From Apostichopus japonicus (lineage: Eukaryota > Echinodermata > Holothuroidea > Aspidochirotida > Stichopodidae): a stretch of DNA of 64,000 nucleotides. A program made the translations under genes and the position numbers. Of this stretch, positions 8,664-21,618 are shown piece after piece. The number at the start of each line of letters is the position of its first letter. The first letter of the stretch is position 1. The notes below the pieces were generated by a model that was not told the DNA's origin, did not search any database, and saw only the letters and a list, made by a program, of their open reading frames with translations. The DNA is taken from NCBI RefSeq assembly GCF_037975245.1, contig NC_092579.1, positions 31,262,666 through 31,326,665 of the forward strand. Direction: 5' to 3'.

Positions 8664-11600
8664 AGTTGATATAAATCTATGTTCGTTTCTAATACTTAAA
8701 GTTCCAGAGACCGTATAAGATCGCGGCAAAAGCAAACTGCCCCCACCTGGTCTCGAGCCCGCGATCCAAAATACGTCACGCTCTCGAGGTACAGAACACA
8801 ACCAACCGCGCCACGACAGCAGTTGATATAAATCTATGTTCGTTTCTAATACTTAAAGTTCCAGAGACCGTATGAGATCGCGGCAAAAGCAAATTGCCCC
8901 CACCTGGTCTCGAGCCCGCGATCCAAAATACGTCACGCTCTCGAGGTACAGAGCACAACCAACCGCGCCACGACAGCAGTTGATATAAATCTATGTTCGT
9001 TTCTAATACTTAAAGTTCCAGAGATCGTACCAGATCGCGGCAAAAGCAAACTGCGCTGACCTGGTCTCGAGCCCGCGATCCAAAATACGTCACGCTCTCG
9101 AGGTACAGAGCACAACCAACCGCGCCACGACAGCAGTTGATATAAATCTATGTTCGTTTCTAATACTTAAAGTTCCAGAGACCGTATAAGATCGCGGCAA
9201 AAGGAAACTGCAGTGGCCGGGTCTCGAGCCCAGGATCCAAAATACGTTACGCCCTCGAGGTACAGAGCACAACCAACCGCGCCACGACAGCAGTTGATAT
9301 AAATCTATGTTCGTTTCTAATACTTAAAGTTCCAGAGACCGTGTAAGATCGCGGCAAAAGCAAACTGCGCTGGCCTGGTCTCGAGCCCGCGATCCAAAAT
9401 ACGTCACGCTCTAAAGGTACAGAGCACAACCAACCGCGCCACGACAGCAGTTGATATAAATCTCTGTTCGTTTCTAATACTTAAAGTTCCAGAGACCGTA
9501 TAAGATCGCGGCAAAAGCAAACTGCGGTTGCCGGGTCTCGAGCCCAGGATCCAAAATACGTCTCGCTCTCGAGGTATAGACCACAACCATCTGCGCCACG
9601 ACAGCAGTTGATATAAATCTTTGTTCGTTTCTAATACTTAAAGTTCCAGAGACCGTATAAGATCGCGGCAAAAGCAAACTGCGCTGGCCTGGTCTCGAGC
9701 CCGCGATCCAAAGTACGTCACGCTCTCGAGGTACAGAGCACAACCAACCGCGCCACGACAGCAATTGATATAAATCTATGTTCGTTCCTAATACTTAAAG
9801 TTCCAGAGACCGTATAAGATCGCGGCAAAAGCAAACTGCCACCACCTGGTCTCGAGCCCGCGATCCAAAATACGTCACGCTCTCGAGGTACAGAGCAATC
9901 AACCGCGCCACGACAGCAGTTGATATAAATCTATGTTCGTTTCTAATACTTAAAGTTCCAGAGACCGTATAAGATCGCGGCAAAAGCAAACTGCCCCACC
10001 TGGTCTCGAGCCCGCGATCCAAAGTACGTCACGCTGTCGGGGTACAGAGCACAACCAACCGCGCCACGACAGCAGTTGATATCAATCTACGTTCGTTTCT
10101 AATACTTAAAGTTCCAGAGACCGTATGGGATCGCGGCAAAAGCAAACTGCCCCACCTGGTCTCGAGCCCGCGATCCAAAATACGTCACGCTCTCGAGGTA
10201 CTGAGCAACCAACCGCGCCACGACAGCAGGTGATATAAATCTATGTTCGTTTCTAATACTTAAAGTTCCAGAGACCGTATAAGATCGCGGCAAAAGCAAA
10301 CTGCCCCCACCTGGTCTCGAGCCCGCGATCCAAAGTACGTCACGCTCTCGAGGTACAGAGCACAACCAACCGCGCCACGACAGCAATTGATATAAATCTA
10401 TGTTCGTTCCTAATACTTAAAGTTCCAGAGACCGTATAAGATCGCGGCAAAAGCAAACTGCCACCACCTGGTCTCGAGCCCGCGATCCAAAATACGTCAC
10501 GCTCTCGAGGTACAGAGCAACCAACCGCGCCACGACAGCAGTTGATATAAATCTATGTTCGTTTCTAATACTTAAAGTTCCCAGAGACCGTATAAGATCG
10601 CGGCAAAAGCAAACTGCCCCACCTGGTCTCGAGCCCGCGATCCAAAATACGTCACGCTCTCGAGGTACAGAGCAACCAACCGCGCCACGACGGCAGTTGA
10701 TATAAATCTATGTTCGTTTCTAATACTTAAAGTTCCAGAGACCGTATAAGATCGCGGCAAAAGCAAACTGCCCCCACCTGGTCTCGAGCCCGCGATCCAA
10801 AATACGTCACGCTCTCGAGGTACAGAGCAACCAACCGCGCCACGACGGCAGTTGATATAAATCTATGTTCGTTTCTAATACTTAAAGTTCCAGAGACCGT
10901 ATAAGATCGCGGCAAAAGCAAACTGCCCCACCTGGTCTCGAGCCCGCGATCCAAAATACGGCACGCTCTCGAGGTACAGAGCAACCAACCGCGCCACGAC
11001 AGCAGTTGATATAAATCTATGTTCGTTTCTAATACTTAAAGTTCCAGAGACCGTATAAGTTCGCGGCAAAAGCAAACTGCCCCCACCTGGTCTCGAGCCC
11101 GCGATCCAAAATACGTCACGCTATCGAGGTACAGAGCAACCAACCGCGCCACGACAGCAGTTGATATAAATCTATGTTCGTTTCTAATACTTAAAGTTCC
11201 CAGAGACCGTATAAGTTCGCGGCAAAAGCAAACTGCCCCCACCTGGTCCCGAGCCCGCGATCCAAAATACGTCACGCTCTCGAGGTACAGAGCACAACCA
11301 AACGCGCCACGACAGCAGTTGATATAAATCTATGTTCGTTTCTAATACTTAAAGTTCCCGAGACCGTATAAGATCGCGGCAAAAGCAAACTGCCCCCACC
11401 TGGTCTCGAGCCCGCGATCCAAAATACGTCACGCTCTCGAGGTACAGAGCAACCAACCGCGCCACGACAGCAGTTGATATAAATCTATGTTCGTTTCTAA
11501 TACTTAAAGTTCCCAGAGACCGTACCAGATCGCGGCAAAAGCAAACTGCCCCCACCTGGTCTCGAGCCCGCGATCCAAAATACGTCACGCTCTCGAGGTA

Positions 11601-13993
11601 CAGAGCAACCAACCGCGCCACGACAGCAGTTGATATAAATCTATGTTCGTTTCTAATACTTAAAGTTCCCAGAGACCGTACCAGATCGCGGCAAAAGCAA
11701 ACTGCCCCCACCTGGTCTCGAGCCCGCGATCCAAAATACGTCACGCTCTCGAGGTACAGAGCAACCAACCGCGCCACGACAGCAGTTGATATAAATCTAC
11801 GTTCGTTTCTAATACTTAAAGTTCCAGAGACCGTATGGGATCGCGGCAAAAGCAAACTGCCCCCACCTGGTCTCGAGCCCGCGATCCAAAATACGTCACG
11901 CTCTCGAGGTACTGAGCAACCAACCGCGCCACGACAGCAGTTGATATAAATCTATGTTCGTTTCTAATACTTAAAGTTCCAGAGACCGTATAAGATCGCG
12001 GCAAAAGCAAACTGCGCTGGCCTGGTCTCGAGCCCGCGATCCAAAGTACGTCACGCTCTCGAGGTACAGAGCACAACCAACCGCGCCACGACAGCAATTG
12101 ATATAAATCTATGTTCGTTCCTAATACTTAAAGTTCCAGAGACCGTATAAGATCGCGGCAAAAGCAAACTGCCACCACCTGGTCTCGAGCCCGCGATCCA
12201 AAATACGTCACGCTCTCGAGGTACAGAGCAATCAACCGCGCCACGACAGCAGTTGATATAACTCTATGTTCGTTTCTAATACTTAAAGTTCCAGAGACCG
12301 TATAAGATCGCGGCAAAAGCAAACTGCCCCCACCTGGTCTCGAGCCCGCGATCCAAAGTACGTCACGCTGTCGGGGTACAGAGCACAACCAACCGCGCCA
12401 CGACAGCAGTTGATATCAATCTACGTTCGTTTCTAATACTTAAAGTTCCAGAGACCGTATGGGATCGCGGCAAAAGCAAACTGCCCCCACCTGGTCTCGA
12501 GCCCGCGATCCAAAATACGTCACGCTCTCGAGGTACTGAGCAACCAACCGCGCCACGACAGCAGTTGATATAAATCTATGTTCGTTTCTAATACTTAAAG
12601 TTCCAGAGACCGTATGGGATCGCGGCAAAAGCAAACTGCCCCCACCTGGTCTCGAGCCCGCGATCCAAAATACGTCACGCTCTCGAGGTACTGAGCAACC
12701 AACCGCGCCACGACAGCAGTTGATATAAATCTATGTTCGTTTCTAATACTTAAAGTTCCCAGAGACCGTATAAGATCGTAGCAAAAGCAAACTGCCCCCA
12801 CCTGGTCTCGAGCCCGCGATCCAAAATACGTCACGCTCTCGAGGTACAGAGCAACCAACCGCGCCACGACAGCAGTTGATATAAATCTATGTTCGTTTCT
12901 AATACTTAAAGTTCCCAGAGACCGTATAAGATCGCGGCAAAAGCAAACTGCCCCACCTGGTCTCGAGCCCGCGATCCAAAATACGTCACGCTCTCGAGGT
13001 ACAGAGCAACCAACCGCGCCACGACGGCAGTTGATATAAATCTATGTTCGTTTCTAATACTTAAAGTTCCAGAGACCGTATAAGATCGCGGCAAAAGCAA
13101 ACTGCCCCCACCTGGTCTCGAGCCCGCGATCCAAAATACGTCACGCTCTCGAGGTACAGAGCAACCAACCGCGCCACGACGGCAGTTGATATAAATCTAT
13201 GTTCGTTTCTAATACTTAAAGTTCCAGAGACCGTATAAGATCGCGGCAAAAGCAAACTGCCCCACCTGGTCTCGAGCCCGCGATCCAAAATACGTCACGC
13301 TCTCGAGGTACAGAGCAACCAACCGCGCCACGACGGCAGTTGATATAAATCTATGTTCGTTTCTAATACTTAAAGTTCCAGAGACCGTATAAGATCGCGG
13401 CAAAAGCAAACTGCCCCACCTGGTCTCGAGCCCGCGATCCAAAATACGTCACGCTCTCGAGGTACAGAGCACAACCAACCGCGCCACGACAGCAGTTGAT
13501 ATAAATCTATGTTCGTTTCTAATACTTAAAGTTCCAGAGACCGTATAAGTTCGCGGCAAAAGCAAACTGCCCCCACCTGGTCTCGAGCCCGCGATCCAAA
13601 ATACGTCACGCTATCGAGGTACAGAGCAACCAACCGCGCCACGACAGCAGTTGATATAAATCTATGTTCGTTTCTAATACTTAAAGTTCCCAGAGACCGT
13701 ATAAGTTCGCGGCAAAAGCAAACTGCCCCCACCTGGTCCCGAGCCCGCGATCCAAAATACGTCACGCTCTCGAGGTACAGAGCACAACCAACCGCGCCAC
13801 GACAGCAGTTGATATAAATCTGTGTTAGTTTCTAATACTTAAAGTTCCAGAGACCGTATGAGATCGCGGCAAAAGCAAACTGCCCCCACCTGGTCTCGAG
13901 CCCGCGATCCAAAATACGTCACGCTCTCGAGGTACAGAGCAACCAACCGCGCCACGACAGCAGTTGATATAAATCTATGTTCGTTTCTAATAC

Positions 13994-16640
13994 TTAAAGT
14001 TCCAGAGACCGTATAAGATCGCGGCAAAAGCAAACTGCCCCCACCTGGTCTCGAGCCCGCGATCCAAAATACGTCACGCTCTCGAGGTACAGAGCAACCA
14101 ACCGCGCCACGACAGCAGTTGATATAAATCTATGTTCGTTTCTAATACTTAAAGTTCCCAGAGACCGTACCAGATCGCGGCAAAAGCAAACTGCCCCCAC
14201 TTGGTCTCGAGCCCGCGATCCAAAATACGTCACGCTCTCGAGGTACAGAGCAACCAACCGCGCCACGACAGCAGTTGATATAAATCTATGTTCGTTTCTA
14301 ATACTTAAAGTTCCCAGAGACCGTACCAGATCGCGGCAAAAGCAAACTGCCCCCACCTGGTCTCGAGCCCGCGATCCAAAATACGTCACGCTCTCGAGGT
14401 ACAGAGCAACCAACCGCGCCACGACAGCAGTTGATATAAATCTATGTTCGTTTCTAATACTTAAAGTTCCCAGAGACCGTACCAGATCGCGGCAAAAGCA
14501 AACTGCCCCCACCTGGTCTCGAGCCCGCGATCCAAAATACGTCACGCTCTCGAGGTACAGAGCAACCAACCGCGCCACGACAGCAGTTGATATAAATCTA
14601 TGTTCGTTTCTAATACTTAAAGTTCCCAGAGACCGTATAAGATCGCGGCAAAAGCAAACTGCCCCCACCTGGTCTCGAGCCCGCGATCCAAAATACGTCA
14701 CGCTCTCGATGTACAGAGCAACCAACCGCGCCACGACAGCAGTTGATATAAATCTATGTTCGTTTCTAATACTTAAAGTTCCCAGAGACCGTACCAGATC
14801 GCGGCAAAAGCAAACTGCCTCCACCTGGTCTCGAGCCCGCGATCCAAAATACGTCACGCTCTCGAGGTACAGAGCAACCAACCGCGCCACGACAGCAGTT
14901 GATATAAATCTATGTTCGTTTCTAATACTTAAAGTTCCCAGAGACCGTATAAGATCGCGGCAAAAGCAAACTGCCCCCACCTGGTCTCGAGCCCGCGATC
15001 CAAAATACGTCACGCTCTCGAGGTACAGAGCAACCAACCGCGCCACGACAGCAGTTGATATAAATCTATGTTCGTTTCTAATACTTAAAGTTCCCAGAGA
15101 CCGTACCAGATCGCGGCAAAAGCAAACTGCCCCCACGTGGTCTCGAGCCCGCGATCCAAAATACGTCACGCTCTCGAGGTACAGAGCAACCAACCGCGCC
15201 ACGACAGCAGTTGATATAAATCTCTGTTCGTTTCTAATACTTAAAGTTCCCAGAGACCGTATAAGATCGCGGCAAAAGCAAACTGCCCCCACCTGGTCTG
15301 GAGCCCGCGATCCAAAATACGTCACGCTCTCGAGGTACAGAGCAACCAACCGCGCCACGACAGCAGTTGATATAAATCTATGTTCGTTTCTAATACTTAA
15401 AGTTCCCAGAGACCGTACCAGATCGCGGCAAAAGCAAACTGCCCCCACCTGGTCTCGAGCCCGCGATCCAAAATACGTCACGCTCTCGAGGTACAGAGCA
15501 ACCAACCGCGCCACGACAGCAGTTGATATAAATCTATGTTCGTTTCTAATACTTAAAGTTCCAGAGACCGTACCAGATCGCGGCAAAAGCAAACTGCCCC
15601 CACCTGGTCTCGAGCCCGCGATCCAAAATACGTCACGCTCTCGAGGTACAGAGCAACCAACCGCGCCACGACAGCAGTTGATATAAATCTATGTTCGTTT
15701 CTAATACTTAAAGTTCCCAGAGACCGTACCAGATCGCGGCAAAAGCAAACTGCCCCCACCTGGTCTCGAGCCCGCGATCCAAAATACGTCACGCTCTCGA
15801 GGTACAGAGCAACCAACCGCGCCACGACAGCAGTTGATATAAATCTATGTTCGTTTCTAATACTTAAAGTTCCAGAGACCGTATGAGATCGCGGCAAAAG
15901 CAAACTGCCCCCACCTGGTCTCGAGCCCGCGATCCAAAATACGTCACGCTCTCGAGGTACAGAGCAACCAACCGCGCCACGACAGCAGTTGATATAAATC
16001 TATGTTCGTTTCTAATACTTAAAGTTCCAGAGACCGTATGAGATCGCGGCAAAAGCAAACTGCCCCCACCTGGTCTCGAGCCCGCGATCCAAAATACGTC
16101 ACGCTCTCGAGGTACAGAGCAACCAACCGCGCCACGACAGCAGTTGATATAAATCTATGTTCGTTTCTAATACTTAAAGTTCCCAGAGACCGTACCAGAT
16201 CGCGGCAAAAGCAAACTGCCCCCACTTGGTCTCGAGCCCGCGATCCAAAATACGTCACGCTCTCGAGGTACAGAGCAACCAACCGCGCCACGACAGCAGT
16301 TGATATAAATCTATGTTCGTTTCTAATACTTAAAGTTCCCAGAGACCGTATAAGATCGCGGCAAAAGCAAACTGCCCCCACCTGGTCTGGAGCCCGCGAT
16401 CCAAAATACGTCACGCTCTCGAGGTACAGAGCAACCAACCGCGCCACGACAGCAGTTGATATAAATCTATGTTCGTTTCTAATACTTAAAGTTCCCAGAG
16501 ACCGTACCAGATCGCGGCAAAAGCAAACTGCCCCCACCTGGTCTCGAGCCCGCGATCCAAAATACGTCACGCTCTCGAGGTACAGAGCAACCAACCGCGC
16601 CACGACAGCAGTTGATATAAATCTATGTTCGTTTCTAATA
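13994..16640. repeat. Higher-order block L, copy 1
   Basis: About 17 units whose variant pattern is repeated at 18,972-21,618, offset 4,978 bp (32 units). Shared diagnostic variants include CTCGATGTAC at 14,706/19,684, AATCTCTGTTC near 15,220/20,198 and GGTCTGGAGC near 15,297/20,275. Predicted translations over the first ten units are identical between the two, which points to a very recent block duplication or to an assembly duplication. Confidence 0.75.
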
Positions 16641-18971
16641 CTTAAAGTTCCAGAGACCGTATGAGATCGCGGCAAAAGCAAACTGCCCCCACCTGGTCTC
16701 GAGCCCGCGATCCAAAATACGTCACGCTCTCGAGGTACAGAGCAACCAACCGCGCCACGACAGCAGTTGATATAAATCTATGTTCGTTTCTAATACTTAA
16801 AGTTCCCAGAGACCGTATAAGATCGCGGCAAAAGCAAACTGCCCCCACCTGGTCTCGAGCCCGCGATCCAAAATACGTCACGCTCTCGAGGTACAGAGCA
16901 ACCAACCGCGCCACGACAGCAGTTGATATAAATCTACGTTCGTTTCTAATACTTAAAGTTCCAGAGACCGTATGGGATCGCGGCAAAAGCAAACTGCCCC
17001 CACCTGGTCTCGAGCCCGCGATCCAAAATACGTCACGCTCTCGAGGTACTGAGCAACCAACCGCGCCACGACAGCAGTTGATATAAATCTATGTTCGTTT
17101 CTAATACTTAAAGTTCCAGAGACCGTATAAGATCGCGGCAAAAGCAAACTGCGCTGGCCTGGTCTCGAGCCCGCGATCCAAAGTACGTCACGCTCTCGAG
17201 GTACAGAGCACAACCAACCGCGCCACGACAGCAATTGATATAAATCTATGTTCGTTCCTAATACTTAAAGTTCCAGAGACCGTATAAGATCGCGGCAAAA
17301 GCAAACTGCCACCACCTGGTCTCGAGCCCGCGATCCAAAATACGTCACGCTCTCGAGGTACAGAGCAATCAACCGCGCCACGACAGCAGTTGATATAAAT
17401 CTATGTTCGTTTCTAATACTTAAAGTTCCAGAGACCGTATAAGATCGCGGCAAAAGCAAACTGCCCCCACCTGGTCTCGAGCCCGCGATCCAAAGTACGT
17501 CACGCTGTCGGGGTACAGAGCACAACCAACCGCGCCACGACAGCAGTTGATATCAATCTACGTTCGTTTCTAATACTTAAAGTTCCAGAGACCGTATGGG
17601 ATCGCGGCAAAAGCAAACTGCCCCCACCTGGTCTCGAGCCCGCGATCCAAAATACGTCACGCTCTCGAGGTACTGAGCAACCAACCGCGCCACGACAGCA
17701 GTTGATATAAATCTATGTTCGTTTCTAATACTTAAAGTTCCCAGAGACCGTATAAGATCGTAGCAAAAGCAAACTGCCCCCACCTGGTCTCGAGCCCGCG
17801 ATCCAAAATACGTCACGCTCTCGAGGTACAGAGCAACCAACCGCGCCACGACAGCAGTTGATATAAATCTATGTTCGTTTCTAATACTTAAAGTTTCCAG
17901 AGACCGTATAAGATCGCGGCAAAAGCAAACTGCCCCCACCTGGTCTCGAGCCCGCGATCCAAAATACGTCACGCTCTCGAGGTACAGAGCAACCAACCGC
18001 GCCACGACAGCAGTTGATATAAATCTATGTTCGTTTCTAATACTTAAAGTTCCCAGAGACCGTATAAGATCGCGGCAAAAGCAAACTGCCCCACCTGGTC
18101 TCGAGCCCGCGATCCAAAATACGTCACGCTCTCGAGGTACAGAGCAACCAACCGCGCCACGACGGCAGTTGATATAAATCTATGTTCGTTTCTAATACTT
18201 AAAGTTCCAGAGACCGTATAAGATCGCGGCAAAAGCAAACTGCCCCCACCTGGTCTCGAGCCCGCGATCCAAAATACGTCACGCTCTCGAGGTACAGAGC
18301 AACCAACCGCGCCACGACGGCAGTTGATATAAATCTATGTTCGTTTCTAATACTTAAAGTTCCAGAGACCGTATGAGATCGCGGCAAAAGCAAACTGCCC
18401 CACCTGGTCTCGAGCCCGCGATCCAAAATACGTCACGCTCTCGAGGTACAGAGCAACCAACCGCGCCACGACGGCAGTTGATATAAATCTATGTTCGTTT
18501 CTAATACTTAAAGTTCCAGAGACCGTATAAGATCGCGGCAAAAGCAAACTGCCCCCACCTGGTCTCGAGCCCGCGATCCAAAATACGTCACGCTCTCGAG
18601 GTACAGAGCAACCAACCGCGCCACGACGGCAGTTGATATAAATCTATGTTCGTTTCTAATACTTAAAGTTCCAGAGACCGTATAAGATCGCGGCAAAAGC
18701 AAACTGCCCCCACCTGGTCTCGAGCCCGCGATCCAAAATACGTCACGCTCTCGAGGTACAGAGCAACCAACCGCGCCAGGACGGCAGTTGATATAAATCT
18801 ATGTTCGTTTCTAATACTTAAAGTTCCAGAGACCGTATGAGATCGCGGCAAAAGCAAACTGCCCCACCTGGTCTCGAGCCCGCGATCCAAAATACGTCAC
18901 GCTCTCGAGGTACAGAGCAACCAACCGCGCCACGACGGCAGTTGATATAAATCTATGTTCGTTTCTAATAC

Positions 18972-21618
18972 TTAAAGTTCCAGAGACCGTATAAGATCGC
19001 GGCAAAAGCAAACTGCCCCCACCTGGTCTCGAGCCCGCGATCCAAAATACGTCACGCTCTCGAGGTACAGAGCAACCAACCGCGCCACGACAGCAGTTGA
19101 TATAAATCTATGTTCGTTTCTAATACTTAAAGTTCCCAGAGACCGTACCAGATCGCGGCAAAAGCAAACTGCCCCCACTTGGTCTCGAGCCCGCGATCCA
19201 AAATACGTCACGCTCTCGAGGTACAGAGCAACCAACCGCGCCACGACAGCAGTTGATATAAATCTATGTTCGTTTCTAATACTTAAAGTTCCCAGAGACC
19301 GTACCAGATCGCGGCAAAAGCAAACTGCCCCCACCTGGTCTCGAGCCCGCGATCCAAAATACGTCACGCTCTCGAGGTACAGAGCAACCAACCGCGCCAC
19401 GACAGCAGTTGATATAAATCTATGTTCGTTTCTAATACTTAAAGTTCCCAGAGACCGTACCAGATCGCGGCAAAAGCAAACTGCCCCCACCTGGTCTCGA
19501 GCCCGCGATCCAAAATACGTCACGCTCTCGAGGTACAGAGCAACCAACCGCGCCACGACAGCAGTTGATATAAATCTATGTTCGTTTCTAATACTTAAAG
19601 TTCCCAGAGACCGTATAAGATCGCGGCAAAAGCAAACTGCCCCCACCTGGTCTCGAGCCCGCGATCCAAAATACGTCACGCTCTCGATGTACAGAGCAAC
19701 CAACCGCGCCACGACAGCAGTTGATATAAATCTATGTTCGTTTCTAATACTTAAAGTTCCCAGAGACCGTACCAGATCGCGGCAAAAGCAAACTGCCTCC
19801 ACCTGGTCTCGAGCCCGCGATCCAAAATACGTCACGCTCTCGAGGTACAGAGCAACCAACCGCGCCACGACAGCAGTTGATATAAATCTATGTTCGTTTC
19901 TAATACTTAAAGTTCCCAGAGACCGTATAAGATCGCGGCAAAAGCAAACTGCCCCCACCTGGTCTCGAGCCCGCGATCCAAAATACGTCACGCTCTCGAG
20001 GTACAGAGCAACCAACCGCGCCACGACAGCAGTTGATATAAATCTATGTTCGTTTCTAATACTTAAAGTTCCCAGAGACCGTACCAGATCGCGGCAAAAG
20101 CAAACTGCCCCCACGTGGTCTCGAGCCCGCGATCCAAAATACGTCACGCTCTCGAGGTACAGAGCAACCAACCGCGCCACGACAGCAGTTGATATAAATC
20201 TCTGTTCGTTTCTAATACTTAAAGTTCCCAGAGACCGTATAAGATCGCGGCAAAAGCAAACTGCCCCCACCTGGTCTGGAGCCCGCGATCCAAAATACGT
20301 CACGCTCTCGAGGTACAGAGCAACCAACCGCGCCACGACAGCAGTTGATATAAATCTATGTTCGTTTCTAATACTTAAAGTTCCCAGAGACCGTACCAGA
20401 TCGCGGCAAAAGCAAACTGCCCCCACCTGGTCTCGAGCCCGCGATCCAAAATACGTCACGCTCTCGAGGTACAGAGCAACCAACCGCGCCACGACAGCAG
20501 TTGATATAAATCTATGTTCGTTTCTAATACTTAAAGTTCCAGAGACCGTACCAGATCGCGGCAAAAGCAAACTGCCCCCACCTGGTCTCGAGCCCGCGAT
20601 CCAAAATACGTCACGCTCTCGAGGTACAGAGCAACCAACCGCGCCACGACAGCAGTTGATATAAATCTATGTTCGTTTCTAATACTTAAAGTTCCCAGAG
20701 ACCGTACCAGATCGCGGCAAAAGCAAACTGCCCCCACCTGGTCTCGAGCCCGCGATCCAAAATACGTCACGCTCTCGAGGTACAGAGCAACCAACCGCGC
20801 CACGACAGCAGTTGATATAAATCTATGTTCGTTTCTAATACTTAAAGTTCCAGAGACCGTATGAGATCGCGGCAAAAGCAAACTGCCCCCACCTGGTCTC
20901 GAGCCCGCGATCCAAAATACGTCACGCTCTCGAGGTACAGAGCAACCAACCGCGCCACGACAGCAGTTGATATAAATCTATGTTCGTTTCTAATACTTAA
21001 AGTTCCAGAGACCGTATGAGATCGCGGCAAAAGCAAACTGCCCCCACCTGGTCTCGAGCCCGCGATCCAAAATACGTCACGCTCTCGAGGTACAGAGCAA
21101 CCAACCGCGCCACGACAGCAGTTGATATAAATCTATGTTCGTTTCTAATACTTAAAGTTCCCAGAGACCGTACCAGATCGCGGCAAAAGCAAACTGCCCC
21201 CACTTGGTCTCGAGCCCGCGATCCAAAATACGTCACGCTCTCGAGGTACAGAGCAACCAACCGCGCCACGACAGCAGTTGATATAAATCTATGTTCGTTT
21301 CTAATACTTAAAGTTCCCAGAGACCGTATAAGATCGCGGCAAAAGCAAACTGCCCCCACCTGGTCTGGAGCCCGCGATCCAAAATACGTCACGCTCTCGA
21401 GGTACAGAGCAACCAACCGCGCCACGACAGCAGTTGATATAAATCTATGTTCGTTTCTAATACTTAAAGTTCCCAGAGACCGTACCAGATCGCGGCAAAA
21501 GCAAACTGCCCCCACCTGGTCTCGAGCCCGCGATCCAAAATACGTCACGCTCTCGAGGTACAGAGCAACCAACCGCGCCACGACAGCAGTTGATATAAAT
21601 CTATGTTCGTTTCTAATA
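18972..21618. repeat. Higher-order block L, copy 2
   Basis: Second copy of the 13,994 block, with the same order of variants. A further partial version follows. The CTCGATGTAC variant appears again at about 22,177 (offset 2,493, 16 units) and 25,912 (offset 3,735, 24 units), in a rearranged order of units. Confidence 0.75.

Larger units (their letters stand above)
8086..9790 (-). repeat. Edge zone of the array: diverged, mostly 157-bp units
   Basis: These units keep the CA dinucleotide in AGAGCACAACC and show several versions of the segment around the B box (ACTGCGGTGGCCGGG, ACTGCAGTGGCCGGG, ACTGCGCTGGCCTGG, ACTGCCCCCACCTGG). The first unit is the most diverged and has the canonical A box with A at tRNA position 14. 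Diverged terminal units are expected at array edges, where homogenisation is weakest. From about 9,800 onward the CA is increasingly lost and the CCCCCACC version takes over. Confidence 0.8.
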
